Shown one piece after another: positions 36,585 to 45,268 of a stretch of DNA of 59,089 bases. Under the pieces are notes generated by a model. That model did not search any database and had not been told where the DNA came from. It worked only from the letters and a program-made list of their open reading frames with translations. Position numbers and translations under genes: made by a program. Position 1 is the first letter of the stretch. Every line of letters starts with the position of its first letter. Source of the DNA: Nitrospirota bacterium (lineage in GTDB: Bacteria; Nitrospirota; Nitrospiria; Nitrospirales; Nitrospiraceae); the NCBI GenBank assembly GCA_040757595.1, contig JBFLWP010000020.1, forward strand, positions 1 to 59,089. Reading direction: 5' to 3'.

Positions 36585-38765
36585 ATGCCGTACGAGACGA
36601 TCACAGACCTGGATCAGCTCATCAGGCGCGTCCAGAGCTACAATCCCGACGCCGACGTGGATCTGGTCTCGCGCGCCTATGCCTTTTCCGCCAAGGCCCA
36701 CGAGGGTCAGACCAGGCGGTCTGGGGAGCCGTACCTCCAGCACCCCCTGGCGGTCGCCGGAGTCCTGACCTCTCTCCGGTCCGACGTCCCCGCCATCGTG
36801 GCCGGCCTGCTGCACGACACGCTGGAAGACACGCTGGCCACGCCGGACGTGCTGGAACGGGAGTTCGGCAAGGACGTCGCCCGGCTGGTGGACGGCGTCA
36901 CGAAGATCGGCAAGATTCCCTTCCGCAACCACGAGGAGAAGCAGGCCGAGAACTTCCGCAAGATGATCCTCTCGATGGCGGATGACATCCGGGTCATCCT
37001 CATCAAGCTGGCCGACCGGCTCCATAACATGAGGACCCTCGAACACCTGCGCGAAGCCAAGCGACTGCAGATCGCGCAGGAGACCTTGGAAATCTACGCC
37101 CCGCTGGCGAACCGGCTGGGCATCGGCTGGGTGAAGAACGAGCTGGAAGACCTGTGCCTCAAGTATCTGAAGCCGGACGTGTACGCGATGTTGAAGCTGC
37201 GGGTGGCCAAGCGGGACGAAGAGCGGCAACAGTACATCCAGGAAGTCATCCGGCTCGTCAAGCAGGCTCTGGCCGAGGCGGGGCTGAAAGGGGAGGCCCA
37301 GGGACGGCCCAAGCACCTGTACGGGATCTACCAGAAAATGGAGCGGCAAGCGATCTCGTTCGAGGAGGTCTACGACCTGACCGCCATCCGGGTCATCACC
37401 GACACGAAAATGAATTGTTACGCCATCCTCGGGCTGATCCATTCACTCTGGCGTCCGGTGCCGGGTCGGTTCAAGGACTACATCGCGATTCCCAAGTCCA
37501 ACCTCTACCAGTCACTGCACACGACGGTGGTCGGGCCCAAGGGGGAGCACGTGGAGTTTCAGATCCGCACCGAGGAGATGCACCGGCTCGCCGAGTACGG
37601 CATCGCCGCCCACTGGAAGTACAAGGAGCGCGGCCCGGTCGATGACAAGGACGGCAAGGTCTTCAGTTGGCTCCGGCAGCTACTGGAGTGGCATCAGGAC
37701 CTGACCGACAACCGGCAATTCATGGACTCGGTCAAGCTGGACCTCTTCCACGACGTGGTGTACGTGTTTACGCCCAAAGGCATGGTCAAGGAAATGCCGC
37801 TGGGGTCCACCCCCGTCGATTTCGCGTACGCGATCCATACGGAGATCGGCAACCACTGCGTGGGCGCCAAAGTCAACGGCAAGATCGTTCCCTTGAAACA
37901 CCATCTGTCGAGCGGCGACACGGTCGAGATTCTGACCTCCACGACGCAGGTGCCCCACAAGGACTGGTTGAAGTTCGTCCGGACGCCGCGGGCCAAGACC
38001 AAAATCAAGCACTGGCTGAAGGTCGAGGAGCAGAAGCGAAGCCTGGAAATCGGCCGCCGTCTGCTGGAGCGCGAGTTCCGTCGCCATGAGGTTCCACCCG
38101 CGCAGGTGTTCAAGTCCGAGAGGCTCGCGGAGGTCGCACGAGAACTCGGATTCGCCACGTCCGATGAGATGACTGCGGCGGTCGGGTACGGACGCCTCTC
38201 CACCGCCCAGGTGCTCAATCGGTTGAGACAACCGGCCATATCGGGCGAGCAGCCTCAGGCCGTGGAAGAGCTTCAGCCAGCTCGGCCGGCGCCGGTCAAA
38301 GGGGAGGAGAAGGGGGTCAAAGTCAAGGGCGGGCGCGATCTCCTCATGCAGCTCTCCCGGTGTTGTAACCCGGTCCCGGGGGATCGGATCATGGGCTACA
38401 TCACCCGCGGGCGAGGGTTGACCATCCACTCGGTAGAATGTCCGAACCTCCAGGCGCTGGACTATGACAAGGATCGTCTGGTCGAGGTCGAATGGGATCC
38501 GGCGGCCCCGAGCACCCACGCGGTCAAGGTTTCAGTCCTGACGGTGGATAAGACCGGCGTGCTGGCCAACGTCTCGACGGCAATCTCTGGCTGCGAGGCC
38601 AACATCAGCCGAGCGGAGATCTCCACCAGAGAGGATCGCAAAGCCCTGCTCGACTTCGTGATCGAGGTGACCGATACCCAGCACCTGAACCGGGTCCTCA
38701 AGGCCATTGAGCGGGTGGAAGGGGTGATTACGGCCCGACGCATCCGTACCTGGCAGGAACGCTGA
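36585..38765 (+). CDS. Bifunctional (p)ppGpp synthetase/hydrolase RelA/SpoT
   Basis: 726 aa. The N-terminal HD hydrolase domain is intact (HPLAVAGVL, GLLHDTLEDTL). The synthetase domain has GRPKHLYGIYQKM and the loop R295-F-K-D298. RxKD in place of ExDD is the mark of bifunctional enzymes, as opposed to RelA with synthetase only. TGS (DLFHDVVYVFTPKG), a conserved Cys motif LSRCCNPVPGD and a C-terminal ACT domain complete the usual plan. It makes and destroys the stringent-response alarmone. It is only four bases after recJ, probably in the same transcript. Confidence 0.95.
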   Translation: MPYETITDLDQLIRRVQSYNPDADVDLVSRAYAFSAKAHEGQTRRSGEPYLQHPLAVAGVLTSLRSDVPAIVAGLLHDTLEDTLATPDVLEREFGKDVARLVDGVTKIGKIPFRNHEEKQAENFRKMILSMADDIRVILIKLADRLHNMRTLEHLREAKRLQIAQETLEIYAPLANRLGIGWVKNELEDLCLKYLKPDVYAMLKLRVAKRDEERQQYIQEVIRLVKQALAEAGLKGEAQGRPKHLYGIYQKMERQAISFEEVYDLTAIRVITDTKMNCYAILGLIHSLWRPVPGRFKDYIAIPKSNLYQSLHTTVVGPKGEHVEFQIRTEEMHRLAEYGIAAHWKYKERGPVDDKDGKVFSWLRQLLEWHQDLTDNRQFMDSVKLDLFHDVVYVFTPKGMVKEMPLGSTPVDFAYAIHTEIGNHCVGAKVNGKIVPLKHHLSSGDTVEILTSTTQVPHKDWLKFVRTPRAKTKIKHWLKVEEQKRSLEIGRRLLEREFRRHEVPPAQVFKSERLAEVARELGFATSDEMTAAVGYGRLSTAQVLNRLRQPAISGEQPQAVEELQPARPAPVKGEEKGVKVKGGRDLLMQLSRCCNPVPGDRIMGYITRGRGLTIHSVECPNLQALDYDKDRLVEVEWDPAAPSTHAVKVSVLTVDKTGVLANVSTAISGCEANISRAEISTREDRKALLDFVIEVTDTQHLNRVLKAIERVEGVITARRIRTWQER

Positions 38766-38802
38766 TCCTTCTATTGCCGACCGGACCCGTTCTTTGCAGG
38801 GC

Positions 38803-39336
38803 TCAGTGGGATGGGGGCGGAGAAGCAGGCAGTTGAAACTGCAGCGTCACTCCTCGCTCGAGCTTGAGGGCTTCCGCCACGCCCGCTGCGACTTCTAACA
38901 CATAGAGGGCTTCCTGGGCAGGTTGATACTGGAGACACCCCTCGTCCGTCCGGTTGCAGCCCGGCACGTTGGCCTCGACGTGCACGATCTTCTTGTTCCG
39001 GTCCATCCAGATGATGTCCAGGGGAACTTTGGTGTTTTTCATCCAGAAGGTCCAGTGCTTGAGCTCCGGAAAGGAGAAGAGCATCCCCCGGTCTTTGGCC
39101 AGCGAGTCCCGAAACATCAGGCCTCTCGCCCGCTTTTCAATCGTGTCGGCCAGTTCCGCGTAGATCCTGGCGCCTTTCGGGGTGATAACGGTCACGATGG
39201 GTTCCGCCGTTGCGCCCGTCGGCTCTGTCGACGAGGCGTCCCAAGGGACCGCGCTGAGTCCCAACCAGAGCAGGCTGATCCACACGAGAAGGCCAAACCG
39301 ACGGCCGGTCCGAGCCTGGAAACGCTTAGGGCACAT
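38803..39336 (-). CDS. Exported DUF192 protein
   Basis: 177 aa. An N-terminal hydrophobic segment (GLLVWISLLWLGLSAVP) serves as signal peptide. The remaining ~125 residues match DUF192, with RARGLMFRDSL, DRGMLFSFPE, FWMKNTKVPLDIIWMD and a conserved acidic/aliphatic C-terminal half. Its biochemical role is not established. The predicted minus-strand promoter lies so close that the transcript could be leaderless. It converges on the RelA/SpoT gene and is divergent from the acyl-CoA ligase. Confidence 0.87.
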   Translation of the reverse strand: MCPKRFQARTGRRFGLLVWISLLWLGLSAVPWDASSTEPTGATAEPIVTVITPKGARIYAELADTIEKRARGLMFRDSLAKDRGMLFSFPELKHWTFWMKNTKVPLDIIWMDRNKKIVHVEANVPGCNRTDEGCLQYQPAQEALYVLEVAAGVAEALKLERGVTLQFQLPASPPPSH

Positions 39337-39344
39337 GGCCGAAT

Positions 39345-39373
39345 CCTATAGAGGGGTGAAGGAGTCTTGTCAA
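39345..39373 (-). promoter_or_regulatory. Sigma-70-type promoter for the DUF192 gene
   Basis: On the minus strand, TTGACA (39373-39368), a 17-bp spacer and TATAGG (39350-39345). The expected start point is only two or three bases before the ATG at 39336, which suggests a leaderless message. Confidence 0.65.
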
Positions 39374-39396
39374 GGCCTGCTCGGCCGGGCGCGCGA

Positions 39397-39425
39397 TTGA
39401 CAACGGAAGAGAAGCTGGATAGGGT
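39397..39425 (+). promoter_or_regulatory. Sigma-70-type promoter for the acyl-CoA ligase gene
   Basis: TTGACA (39397-39402), a 17-bp spacer and TAGGGT (39420-39425), ending 11 bases before the first ATG. Its -35 lies 24 bases from the -35 of the divergent DUF192 promoter, so the two promoters are back to back. Confidence 0.55.
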
Positions 39426-39436
39426 ACCTTCCTGCG

Positions 39437-41155
39437 ATGGACCCGTCAATGGAGCCGGTCTGGACGAGATGCTACGATCCTGCCGTTCCCCCTTCGCTCT
39501 CATATCCAGACCTCACCCTGCCTGATCTCCTGTGCGACGCGGCCGCCCGTTATCCGGATCGTCCAGCGCTCCGATTCTATGGCCGGGTCATCCGGTACCG
39601 GGAGCTGGACCGTCTTGCCAACCGATTCGCTCACGCGCTGCGTGGCCTTGGGATCCGACCCGGCAGCGTGGTCGGTCTCATGTTGCCGAACCTGCCCCAA
39701 TCCGTCATCGGCTATTTTGGCAGCCTGCGGGCCGGTGTGTCGGTCACGCCGATCAATCCTCTCTACGTCGAAAGCGAGATCGAACGGCAGGTCACCGATT
39801 CAGGATGCGGAGCCATCCTGGCGCTGGATCTGTTCGCTCCGCGCATCGAGCCGATCCTAGGCCGAACCTGCCTCAGACATCTGATCCTGACCGGGGTGGA
39901 AGAGTACCTGCCCTCGCTCAAGCGCTGGCTGTACCCGCTCAAGACGATGGGGCAGCGCCCGCGGACCTCGAAGAGCGCCTCCGTTCACCGACTGCAACGG
40001 CTGATGACGGCGGGCGACCAGCCTCCTTCCGTCCGGACGAGCCCGGACGACGTCGCGCTGTTGCAATACACCGGCGGCACGACCGGGGTTCCCAAGGGGG
40101 TCATCCTGACGCATCGGAACCTGGTCGGCAATGTCTGGCAATGCCGGCACTGGATGCCGTCGCTCCGCGAGGGCCAGGAGGTCTTCCTCGCGGTGCTCCC
40201 ATTCTTCCACGTATACGGCATGAGCGCCTGCCAGAACCTGGCCGTCACCGTGGCCGGGTCGTTGGCGTTGCTTCCACGGTTTCAGATCTCCGAGGTGCTG
40301 GAGACGATTGCGCGGGACCGGGTGACGGTGTTCCCGGGCATTCCCGCGATGTATTCGGCTCTCAACAGCCACCAGCACCTGGAGCGGTACGATCTCCGGT
40401 CGGTCAAGCTGTGCATCAGCGGGGCCGGCCCGCTCCCTCCTCCCGTCCAAGACCGCTTCGAGGCCATTACCGGAGCCAAGCTGGTGGAAGGCTACGGATT
40501 GACCGAAGCGGGGCCCGTCACCCACGTCAATCCCATCGGCTTGGAGCGTGATCGGCGCCGCCTCAGGAGCATCGGCCTGCCCCTGCCGGACACCGAGGCC
40601 AAGATCGTGGACATGGAAACCGGCGAGCTGGAGCTGCCGGTCGGGCAGATCGGGGAACTCGCTGTCCGGGGGCCGCAGGTGATGAAGGGCTATTGGCAAC
40701 GGGAGGACGAGACCCGACAAGTCCTGCGTGGCGGCTGGCTTTTGACGGGGGATCTGGCCCGCATGGATGAGGACGGTTTCTTCTATATCGCCGATCGCAA
40801 GAAGGACATGATCAAGTCGGGCGGAGAAAACGTCTACCCGCGCGAGGTCGAGGAGGTGCTGCTGCAGCACCCGAAGGTCAGGGACGCCGTGGTGGTCGGG
40901 ATTCCGCAGGATTTGCGAGGGGAGCTCATCAAGGCCTTTGTCGTGCTCGAGGATGGCACGGAGGCGACCGCCGCAGAAATCCTGGAGCACTGCCGGAAGG
41001 ATCTGGCCAAGTTCAAGGTTCCCAAACGCGTGGAGTTCAGGAAGGAACTGCCGAAGACGCTGGTTGGGAAGGTGCTCCGGCGCGTTCTGGTGGAGGAAGA
41101 GCTCAAGCGTCGGGGCAGAACGGTGGACCATCCTGACGAGGACGCGGCCGGCTAG
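39437..41155 (+). CDS. Long-chain fatty acid-CoA ligase (AMP-forming)
   Basis: 572 aa; ATG 39449 is a possible alternative start. The AMP-binding P-loop YTGGTTGVPKGVILTH is present near residue 210, followed by VEGYGLTEAGPV (adenine motif), GWLLTGDLARMDEDGFFYIADRKKD (hinge region, split here as in all family members) and a C-terminal lysine in PKTLVGKVLRR. These are the motifs of FadD-type enzymes that activate fatty acids with ATP and CoA. Substrate chain length cannot be told from sequence. It stands alone with its own promoter. Confidence 0.9.
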   Translation: MDPSMEPVWTRCYDPAVPPSLSYPDLTLPDLLCDAAARYPDRPALRFYGRVIRYRELDRLANRFAHALRGLGIRPGSVVGLMLPNLPQSVIGYFGSLRAGVSVTPINPLYVESEIERQVTDSGCGAILALDLFAPRIEPILGRTCLRHLILTGVEEYLPSLKRWLYPLKTMGQRPRTSKSASVHRLQRLMTAGDQPPSVRTSPDDVALLQYTGGTTGVPKGVILTHRNLVGNVWQCRHWMPSLREGQEVFLAVLPFFHVYGMSACQNLAVTVAGSLALLPRFQISEVLETIARDRVTVFPGIPAMYSALNSHQHLERYDLRSVKLCISGAGPLPPPVQDRFEAITGAKLVEGYGLTEAGPVTHVNPIGLERDRRRLRSIGLPLPDTEAKIVDMETGELELPVGQIGELAVRGPQVMKGYWQREDETRQVLRGGWLLTGDLARMDEDGFFYIADRKKDMIKSGGENVYPREVEEVLLQHPKVRDAVVVGIPQDLRGELIKAFVVLEDGTEATAAEILEHCRKDLAKFKVPKRVEFRKELPKTLVGKVLRRVLVEEELKRRGRTVDHPDEDAAG

Positions 41156-41225
41156 TTGCAATCATCCCGCTTCCTGTGACATGCTGTGACGGTCCTTGTC
41201 AATCGGAATGCTGGGAGGTTCTTCC

Positions 41226-41411
41226 ATGCAGGAAAAGCGTCGGGTGCTGTACAAGAAGGGGGTATTCGTCTGTCCGAGGTGCAACCAGTCCTATGTCCAG
41301 GAGAAGTGGATCGAGGAATGGCGCATCCGCTGCCACAAGTGCGACTATCGAGGTTCGTTGACCGAAATCTCGGTCGAGGAGCATATGGACGAGGAGACCA
41401 TCCGACGTTGA
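41226..41411 (+). CDS. Small zinc-ribbon protein
   Basis: 61 aa from ATG 41226, preceded by GGAGGT. Two CxxC pairs, CPRC near residue 16 and CHKC near residue 36, form a zinc ribbon. The C-terminus is acidic (EISVEEHMDEET). No other domain is present. It may be a regulator or an RNA-binding accessory; I do not recognise a named family. Confidence 0.72.
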   Translation: MQEKRRVLYKKGVFVCPRCNQSYVQEKWIEEWRIRCHKCDYRGSLTEISVEEHMDEETIRR

Positions 41412-41508
41412 CGTGACCCGATTTGTTTCTTCATACGGGCCCGGCAGGCCTTCTTCCAACAACCCCTCTGATCTGACCTCTCGTCTCTCTCCACCGGTAA
41501 GGAGTCCT

Positions 41509-42114
41509 ATGAGAATTAAAGTGATCCTGCTTTGCGCAGTGGCCTGCGGGTGGTTCACGGCGCCGGCCGAGCAGGCCTCGCCAGCCGATCCGGAGGCCAG
41601 GGTGCTGGTCGCGTATCATTCCGTCACCGGAAATACGGAAAAAATGGCGAGGGCTGTCGCCGAAGGGGCCGGCAGCGTTGCCGGAACCGTCGTGCTCGTC
41701 CGACGGGTGGAGCGAGTGACCGCCGAGGAGCTGTTGAACGCTGATGCGGTGGTTGTCGGGTCGCCGGTCTATTGGTCCAACATGGCCGGGCCGGTCAAAA
41801 CGTTTTTCGACGACTGGCAACTCAAATTCGGAGTCTTCCCCGAGTTCAAGATGAAGAACAAAGTGGGGGCTGCGTTCGCAACCGGCGGGCAGGTATCCAG
41901 CGGCAAGGAAGTGGCCATGCTCACGATTCTGGCGGCGATGATGGGCAACCAGATGATCGTCGTGAGCGGAGGCGGAGCCTTCGGAGCCTCCGCAACCACG
42001 GAGGGCGACAGCCCAGGAGTCGACGATAAAGAACTGCAGGGGGCCAGGGAACTGGGGAAACGTGTGGCCGAGGTTGCAACAATCGTCAAACGTGGGCGGC
42101 AGCCTAGTCCTTAG
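41509..42114 (+). CDS. Flavodoxin/WrbA-like protein with an N-terminal signal peptide
   Basis: 201 aa from ATG 41509, chosen for the AAGGAG just upstream; the frame is open 32 codons further. Residues 1-20 (KVILLCAVACGWFTAPA) form a hydrophobic signal peptide, which flavodoxins normally lack. The FMN phosphate loop is VAYHSVTGNTEKMA, and GSPVYWSNMAGPVKTFFDDW is the second flavin-binding loop of the WrbA/NAD(P)H-quinone oxidoreductase group. FATGGQVSSGKE follows. If exported, the FMN-protein would act in the periplasm. Its stop overlaps the convergent bacterioferritin stop by four bases. Confidence 0.83.
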   Translation: MRIKVILLCAVACGWFTAPAEQASPADPEARVLVAYHSVTGNTEKMARAVAEGAGSVAGTVVLVRRVERVTAEELLNADAVVVGSPVYWSNMAGPVKTFFDDWQLKFGVFPEFKMKNKVGAAFATGGQVSSGKEVAMLTILAAMMGNQMIVVSGGGAFGASATTEGDSPGVDDKELQGARELGKRVAEVATIVKRGRQPSP

Positions 42115-42590
42115 TCTTCCTCTTTCTTGATCTGCTGGCTGAGGTAGTTCTCCAGGCCGGTCTGTTTGATCGTCTCGATCTGCGTCTCCAGCCAATCCAC
42201 GTGCTCTTCCTCGTCCCTGACCATCTCTTCCAGGATGCTCCGGGTCGTATAGTCCTCGACCTTGGCGCAGTGCGTGATTGCCTCGCGAAAGAGCTTGATT
42301 GCCTCCTGCTCCTGCTTGAGGGCCGCCTTGAGCTGCTCCGGCACGGTCTCGCCTACGTGCACGGTGCCGAGCCGCTGCATATTGGGCACGCCTTCCAGGT
42401 AAAGGATGTGCCGGATGGTCTTCTCCGCATCCTTCATCTCGTCGAAGCTGAACTTGCGGATCTTGTGGTGAAGGCGGTCATAGCCCCAGTTGTCGCACAT
42501 CTCGGCGTGGACGAAGTATTGGTTGATCGCCGTCAGCTCGTTGGTGAGAATCTTGTTCAGGAGGTCGATCACTCCCTCTTTGGCCTTCAT
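42111..42590 (-). CDS. bfr: Bacterioferritin
   Basis: 159 aa, aligned residue by residue with E. coli Bfr. E18, E51, E94 and the DEEEH motif (E127, H130) of the ferroxidase centre are kept, as is M52, the heme ligand. The usual H54 is Asp here. It stores iron in a 24-mer shell in the cytoplasm. It follows bfd on the same strand by 92 bp, and the two are probably co-regulated by iron through the Fur site upstream of bfd. Confidence 0.93.
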   Translation of the reverse strand: MKAKEGVIDLLNKILTNELTAINQYFVHAEMCDNWGYDRLHHKIRKFSFDEMKDAEKTIRHILYLEGVPNMQRLGTVHVGETVPEQLKAALKQEQEAIKLFREAITHCAKVEDYTTRSILEEMVRDEEEHVDWLETQIETIKQTGLENYLSQQIKKEED

Positions 42591-42682
42591 GGTCCGTCCT
42601 TTCGTGGAGGTAGGGGAACTGAGGCGGACAGACTTCGTAAAGCCTGTCCCGAATCATTATAGCTGGGACGGTTCTTGCCGTG

Positions 42683-42901
42683 TCAATACGGAGAGTCGGG
42701 CTGAGCTGTGGCGTTGCAAGTCCAGCAATGAGAGGAGGCGATGGCGACGAGTTCCTGAACGTTCCGCGCGCACCGGCCGCAACAATCGTCGTCGTCCAGC
42801 CCCAGCACCTGAGGCAGCCGATGTGGCTCTCCGTTGCAATCCGATTGGATGATACGCCGGACATCCGACTCGGTCAGGCCCTTGCAGAGGCACACGTACA
42901 T
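42683..42901 (-). CDS. bfd: Bacterioferritin-associated ferredoxin
   Basis: 72 aa from ATG 42901, preceded by GGAAGGAG. The BFD-like [2Fe-2S] fold is shown by CLCKGLTESD near the start and DCCGRCARN near residue 50. In E. coli-type systems Bfd reduces the ferric core of Bfr to release iron. Its promoter is overlapped downstream by a Fur box, so it should be repressed when iron is plentiful. The frame is open upstream to 43024, but that stretch contains the promoter. Confidence 0.9.
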   Translation of the reverse strand: MYVCLCKGLTESDVRRIIQSDCNGEPHRLPQVLGLDDDDCCGRCARNVQELVAIASSHCWTCNATAQPDSPY

Positions 42902-42963
42902 GGCTGGGAGCTCCTTCCTGGGACAGACGATGGGCGGCTCTCGGTTTCCCGGTCGTCGCGAAC

Positions 42964-42982
42964 GATTATGATAACCATTCTC
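42964..42982 (-). promoter_or_regulatory. Fur box upstream of bfd
   Basis: The 19 bases GATTATGATAACCATTCTC match 16 of 19 positions of the classical Fur box. It begins 13 bases downstream of the -10 of the bfd promoter, so it overlaps the predicted start of transcription, ideal for repression by Fur-Fe(II). Confidence 0.8.
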
Positions 42983-42995
42983 ATAAATAAGCCAC

Positions 42996-43024
42996 ATTCT
43001 AGCCAGTTGCGTGGGCCCTGTCAA
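42996..43024 (-). promoter_or_regulatory. Strong sigma-70-type promoter for bfd-bfr
   Basis: On the minus strand, TTGACA (43024-43019), a 17-bp spacer and TAGAAT (43001-42996). Both hexamers are near consensus. Confidence 0.78.
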
Positions 43025-43122
43025 GAGGAATTGCGTCGAGATTATTCTCTTTGTTTACAGCTAGTTAGGAGGTGGCCGCGGTTGATGAGCCTTGAGGCAA
43101 TGGGGCAAGGCGGAGAGGGAGA

Positions 43123-44991
43123 TTACGCGGCGGTCCGCTCGAGGTCCTGGACCATCTCCCCGATCGTGTCGAAGCCAGACTGCCAGAAGGCCTCTGAGCG
43201 AATGTCCACCCCGATAGGAGCCAGGATGGCCTCAGGACTTTTGGCCCCTCCGGCGGCTAGCAGATCCAGGTACCTGGGCACGAAGGCCTGTCCCTGCTGT
43301 TTGAACATGTGGTAGAGAGCCAGCACCAGCAGGTTCCCGAAGCAGTACGAGTAACAGTAGAAGGGGCTCCCGAAGATGTGTGGAATCGTGAGCCACTCCC
43401 ACCTGAAGACATCCGGAACGGGTACCGCCTTGCCGAACTGGGCCCGCAGGGTGTCCAGGTAAGCGGATGCCAGGTCCTCTGTTGTGGCGCTGTCGGCGAT
43501 CATCTCGTGGGCCTTCTTTTCAAACAGCACGAAATAGGCTTGACGCATCACGGTGGCGTAAAGGTCGTCGAGCTGGGCCAGCAACAGGCTTTGCTTCACG
43601 CCCCGCCTCGTCTCCTGGGCGATCAGGGCATCGGACAGGATCCGTTCGCCGAAAACCGACGCGGTTTCGGCCAGCGGGAGCGTCGCGTGGAAGGTGAAGG
43701 CCGTATGGTCGGCTGCCATCATCCCGTGGATCGCGTGGCCCAGCTCGTGGGCCAGCGTGGCCACGTCCCGCGCTTCGCCGGTGTAGTTGAGGAGGACGTA
43801 GGGCGTGAAGCCGGGTGTCACGCTGTAACAATAGGCTCCGCTGAGTTTGCCGGGCAGGGTGCGGGCGTCAATGTGGCGCTCGGCGAAGACCCGTTCGGCC
43901 AGATCGGCGAGGCGCGGCGAAAAGGCCCGGTAAGCTTCCAGAACCATCCTGACCGCGTCGCGATAGCGGTACCGTTTCCGTTCGGCCGGGTGGGGGGCAT
44001 AGATGTGGTAGCGGTTCATCGGCGTAATCTTGCAGATGCGGGCCTTGAGGCGAAAATATTCTTGGAACGCCTCGCCGTTTTTCGCGCAGACCGACAGCAG
44101 AGCGCCTACGGCCTGATCGGGTACGTCGTTGCTCAGGTTCCTGGCCATGATCGGCGAGGCAAACTTCCTCAGATCCAGATTCTCCGCTTTCCAATCCTTG
44201 ACGAGCGTCATGTAGATCTCGCCGAGGAGGCTCTGGTTGGCGGCAAAGACTCGATACAACTCCGCGTACGCAGCCTCGCGCAGGCGGGGGCGTGAGCTTC
44301 TGATATAGGCGGAGATCTGTTCCCGCGTGAGGACGCGCCTTTTCCCACCCACCTTCAAGGCAAAGGTAAAACCGTTTGTCACCACGTCGTACAGGGTGTT
44401 GACCGCGCTGCGGCCGGTGACGTTCTTGAGGTTGATGATCTTTTCTTCCGGCTCCGAAAGCGTGTGGCGCTTGAAACGGCGGATCGACTCCAGGTGGTAA
44501 CGGTAGTCGCCGGAGACGTCCATGAGCCTGGTCGCGTTCGCGTCGTCCACCGCCTGCCACCAGATGTCGAAGAAGAGCATGCGGTTGTTCAGAGAGGTCA
44601 GCCGTTCCTCCACCTTGGTCTTGAACGCCCGGGCCTGAGCGTTGGAGGTGTCCTCCGAGAACCAGAGATAGGCGTAGGCGCTGAGTTTCGTGGAGGCGGT
44701 GGTAATTTCCTCGGCCAGGTGCAGGAGGTCCAGAAAGGCCTGACCGGACATGTCCGGCGCCAACCGCTCCCGCCAGGACTCGAATTGACCGACTTGGTTT
44801 TCCAGGTCCTTGGTCAGTCCGTCAAACTCCACAAGCGGGTTTGCGAGCAGGTGGGAGAGATCCCACTGCTGGGGCGGACTTCCGCCTCGCAATCGGTCTA
44901 CGGACGGTTTCGAATTCCTGTATTTCACAAGGGTGCGTTTCATGATCGACCCCTGGGGAGCTACGTGTTCCAGACCGGACTTCGTCATCAT
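43123..44991 (-). CDS. Oligoendopeptidase F-type metallopeptidase (family M3)
   Basis: 622 aa; ATG 44943 is an alternative start, removing 16 residues. The zinc site LAHELGHAIHGMM (HExxH) is present, with a downstream glutamate in TASVFGERI as third ligand. Helical N-terminal and C-terminal parts match the PepF/M3B fold. It cleaves short peptides in the cytoplasm. The C-terminal end HIFGSPFYCYSYCFGNLL is a typical M3B segment. It ends 98 bp upstream of the bfd promoter. Confidence 0.92.
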   Translation of the reverse strand: MMTKSGLEHVAPQGSIMKRTLVKYRNSKPSVDRLRGGSPPQQWDLSHLLANPLVEFDGLTKDLENQVGQFESWRERLAPDMSGQAFLDLLHLAEEITTASTKLSAYAYLWFSEDTSNAQARAFKTKVEERLTSLNNRMLFFDIWWQAVDDANATRLMDVSGDYRYHLESIRRFKRHTLSEPEEKIINLKNVTGRSAVNTLYDVVTNGFTFALKVGGKRRVLTREQISAYIRSSRPRLREAAYAELYRVFAANQSLLGEIYMTLVKDWKAENLDLRKFASPIMARNLSNDVPDQAVGALLSVCAKNGEAFQEYFRLKARICKITPMNRYHIYAPHPAERKRYRYRDAVRMVLEAYRAFSPRLADLAERVFAERHIDARTLPGKLSGAYCYSVTPGFTPYVLLNYTGEARDVATLAHELGHAIHGMMAADHTAFTFHATLPLAETASVFGERILSDALIAQETRRGVKQSLLLAQLDDLYATVMRQAYFVLFEKKAHEMIADSATTEDLASAYLDTLRAQFGKAVPVPDVFRWEWLTIPHIFGSPFYCYSYCFGNLLVLALYHMFKQQGQAFVPRYLDLLAAGGAKSPEAILAPIGVDIRSEAFWQSGFDTIGEMVQDLERTAA

Positions 44992-45268
44992 ACCATTCGG
45001 CCTTAGCGGCGCGAAAAATTAATTTACATCTTTTAAATCAATAAGTTGCGAGCGCTGTCCGGGCGAGAAACGAGAAAAAGGACGGCGCGGGCGGGAGCCG
45101 CTCGTGGACTGGTCGCGAGCGGGTGCTACAATGGCGGTCAATCCTCTGGGTCGCGATTCCATGACGGAGCAAGAGATTCATCGGGTCGTGCAAGACATGA
45201 GCGTGAGGACTTCCTACGGCCGTGCGGTGGTCGCGGAGGTCGCTTTTCCGGAAAGATGAGAGGAGACG
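44992..45268. other. Intergenic region between the M3 peptidase and the 45269 gene
   Basis: An A/T-rich stretch around 45015-45050 is the likely promoter region of the minus-strand peptidase gene, but no clean -35/-10 pair was found. On the plus strand TACAAT at about 45126 may be a -10. A tiny reading frame at 45131-45259 (MAVNPLGRDSMTEQ...) has no supporting evidence and is not called a gene. Confidence 0.5.

Noticed and set aside
45131-45259. 42-codon reading frame beginning MAVNPLGRDS
   Set aside because: No ribosome binding site, no recognisable motif, and nothing around it supports translation.
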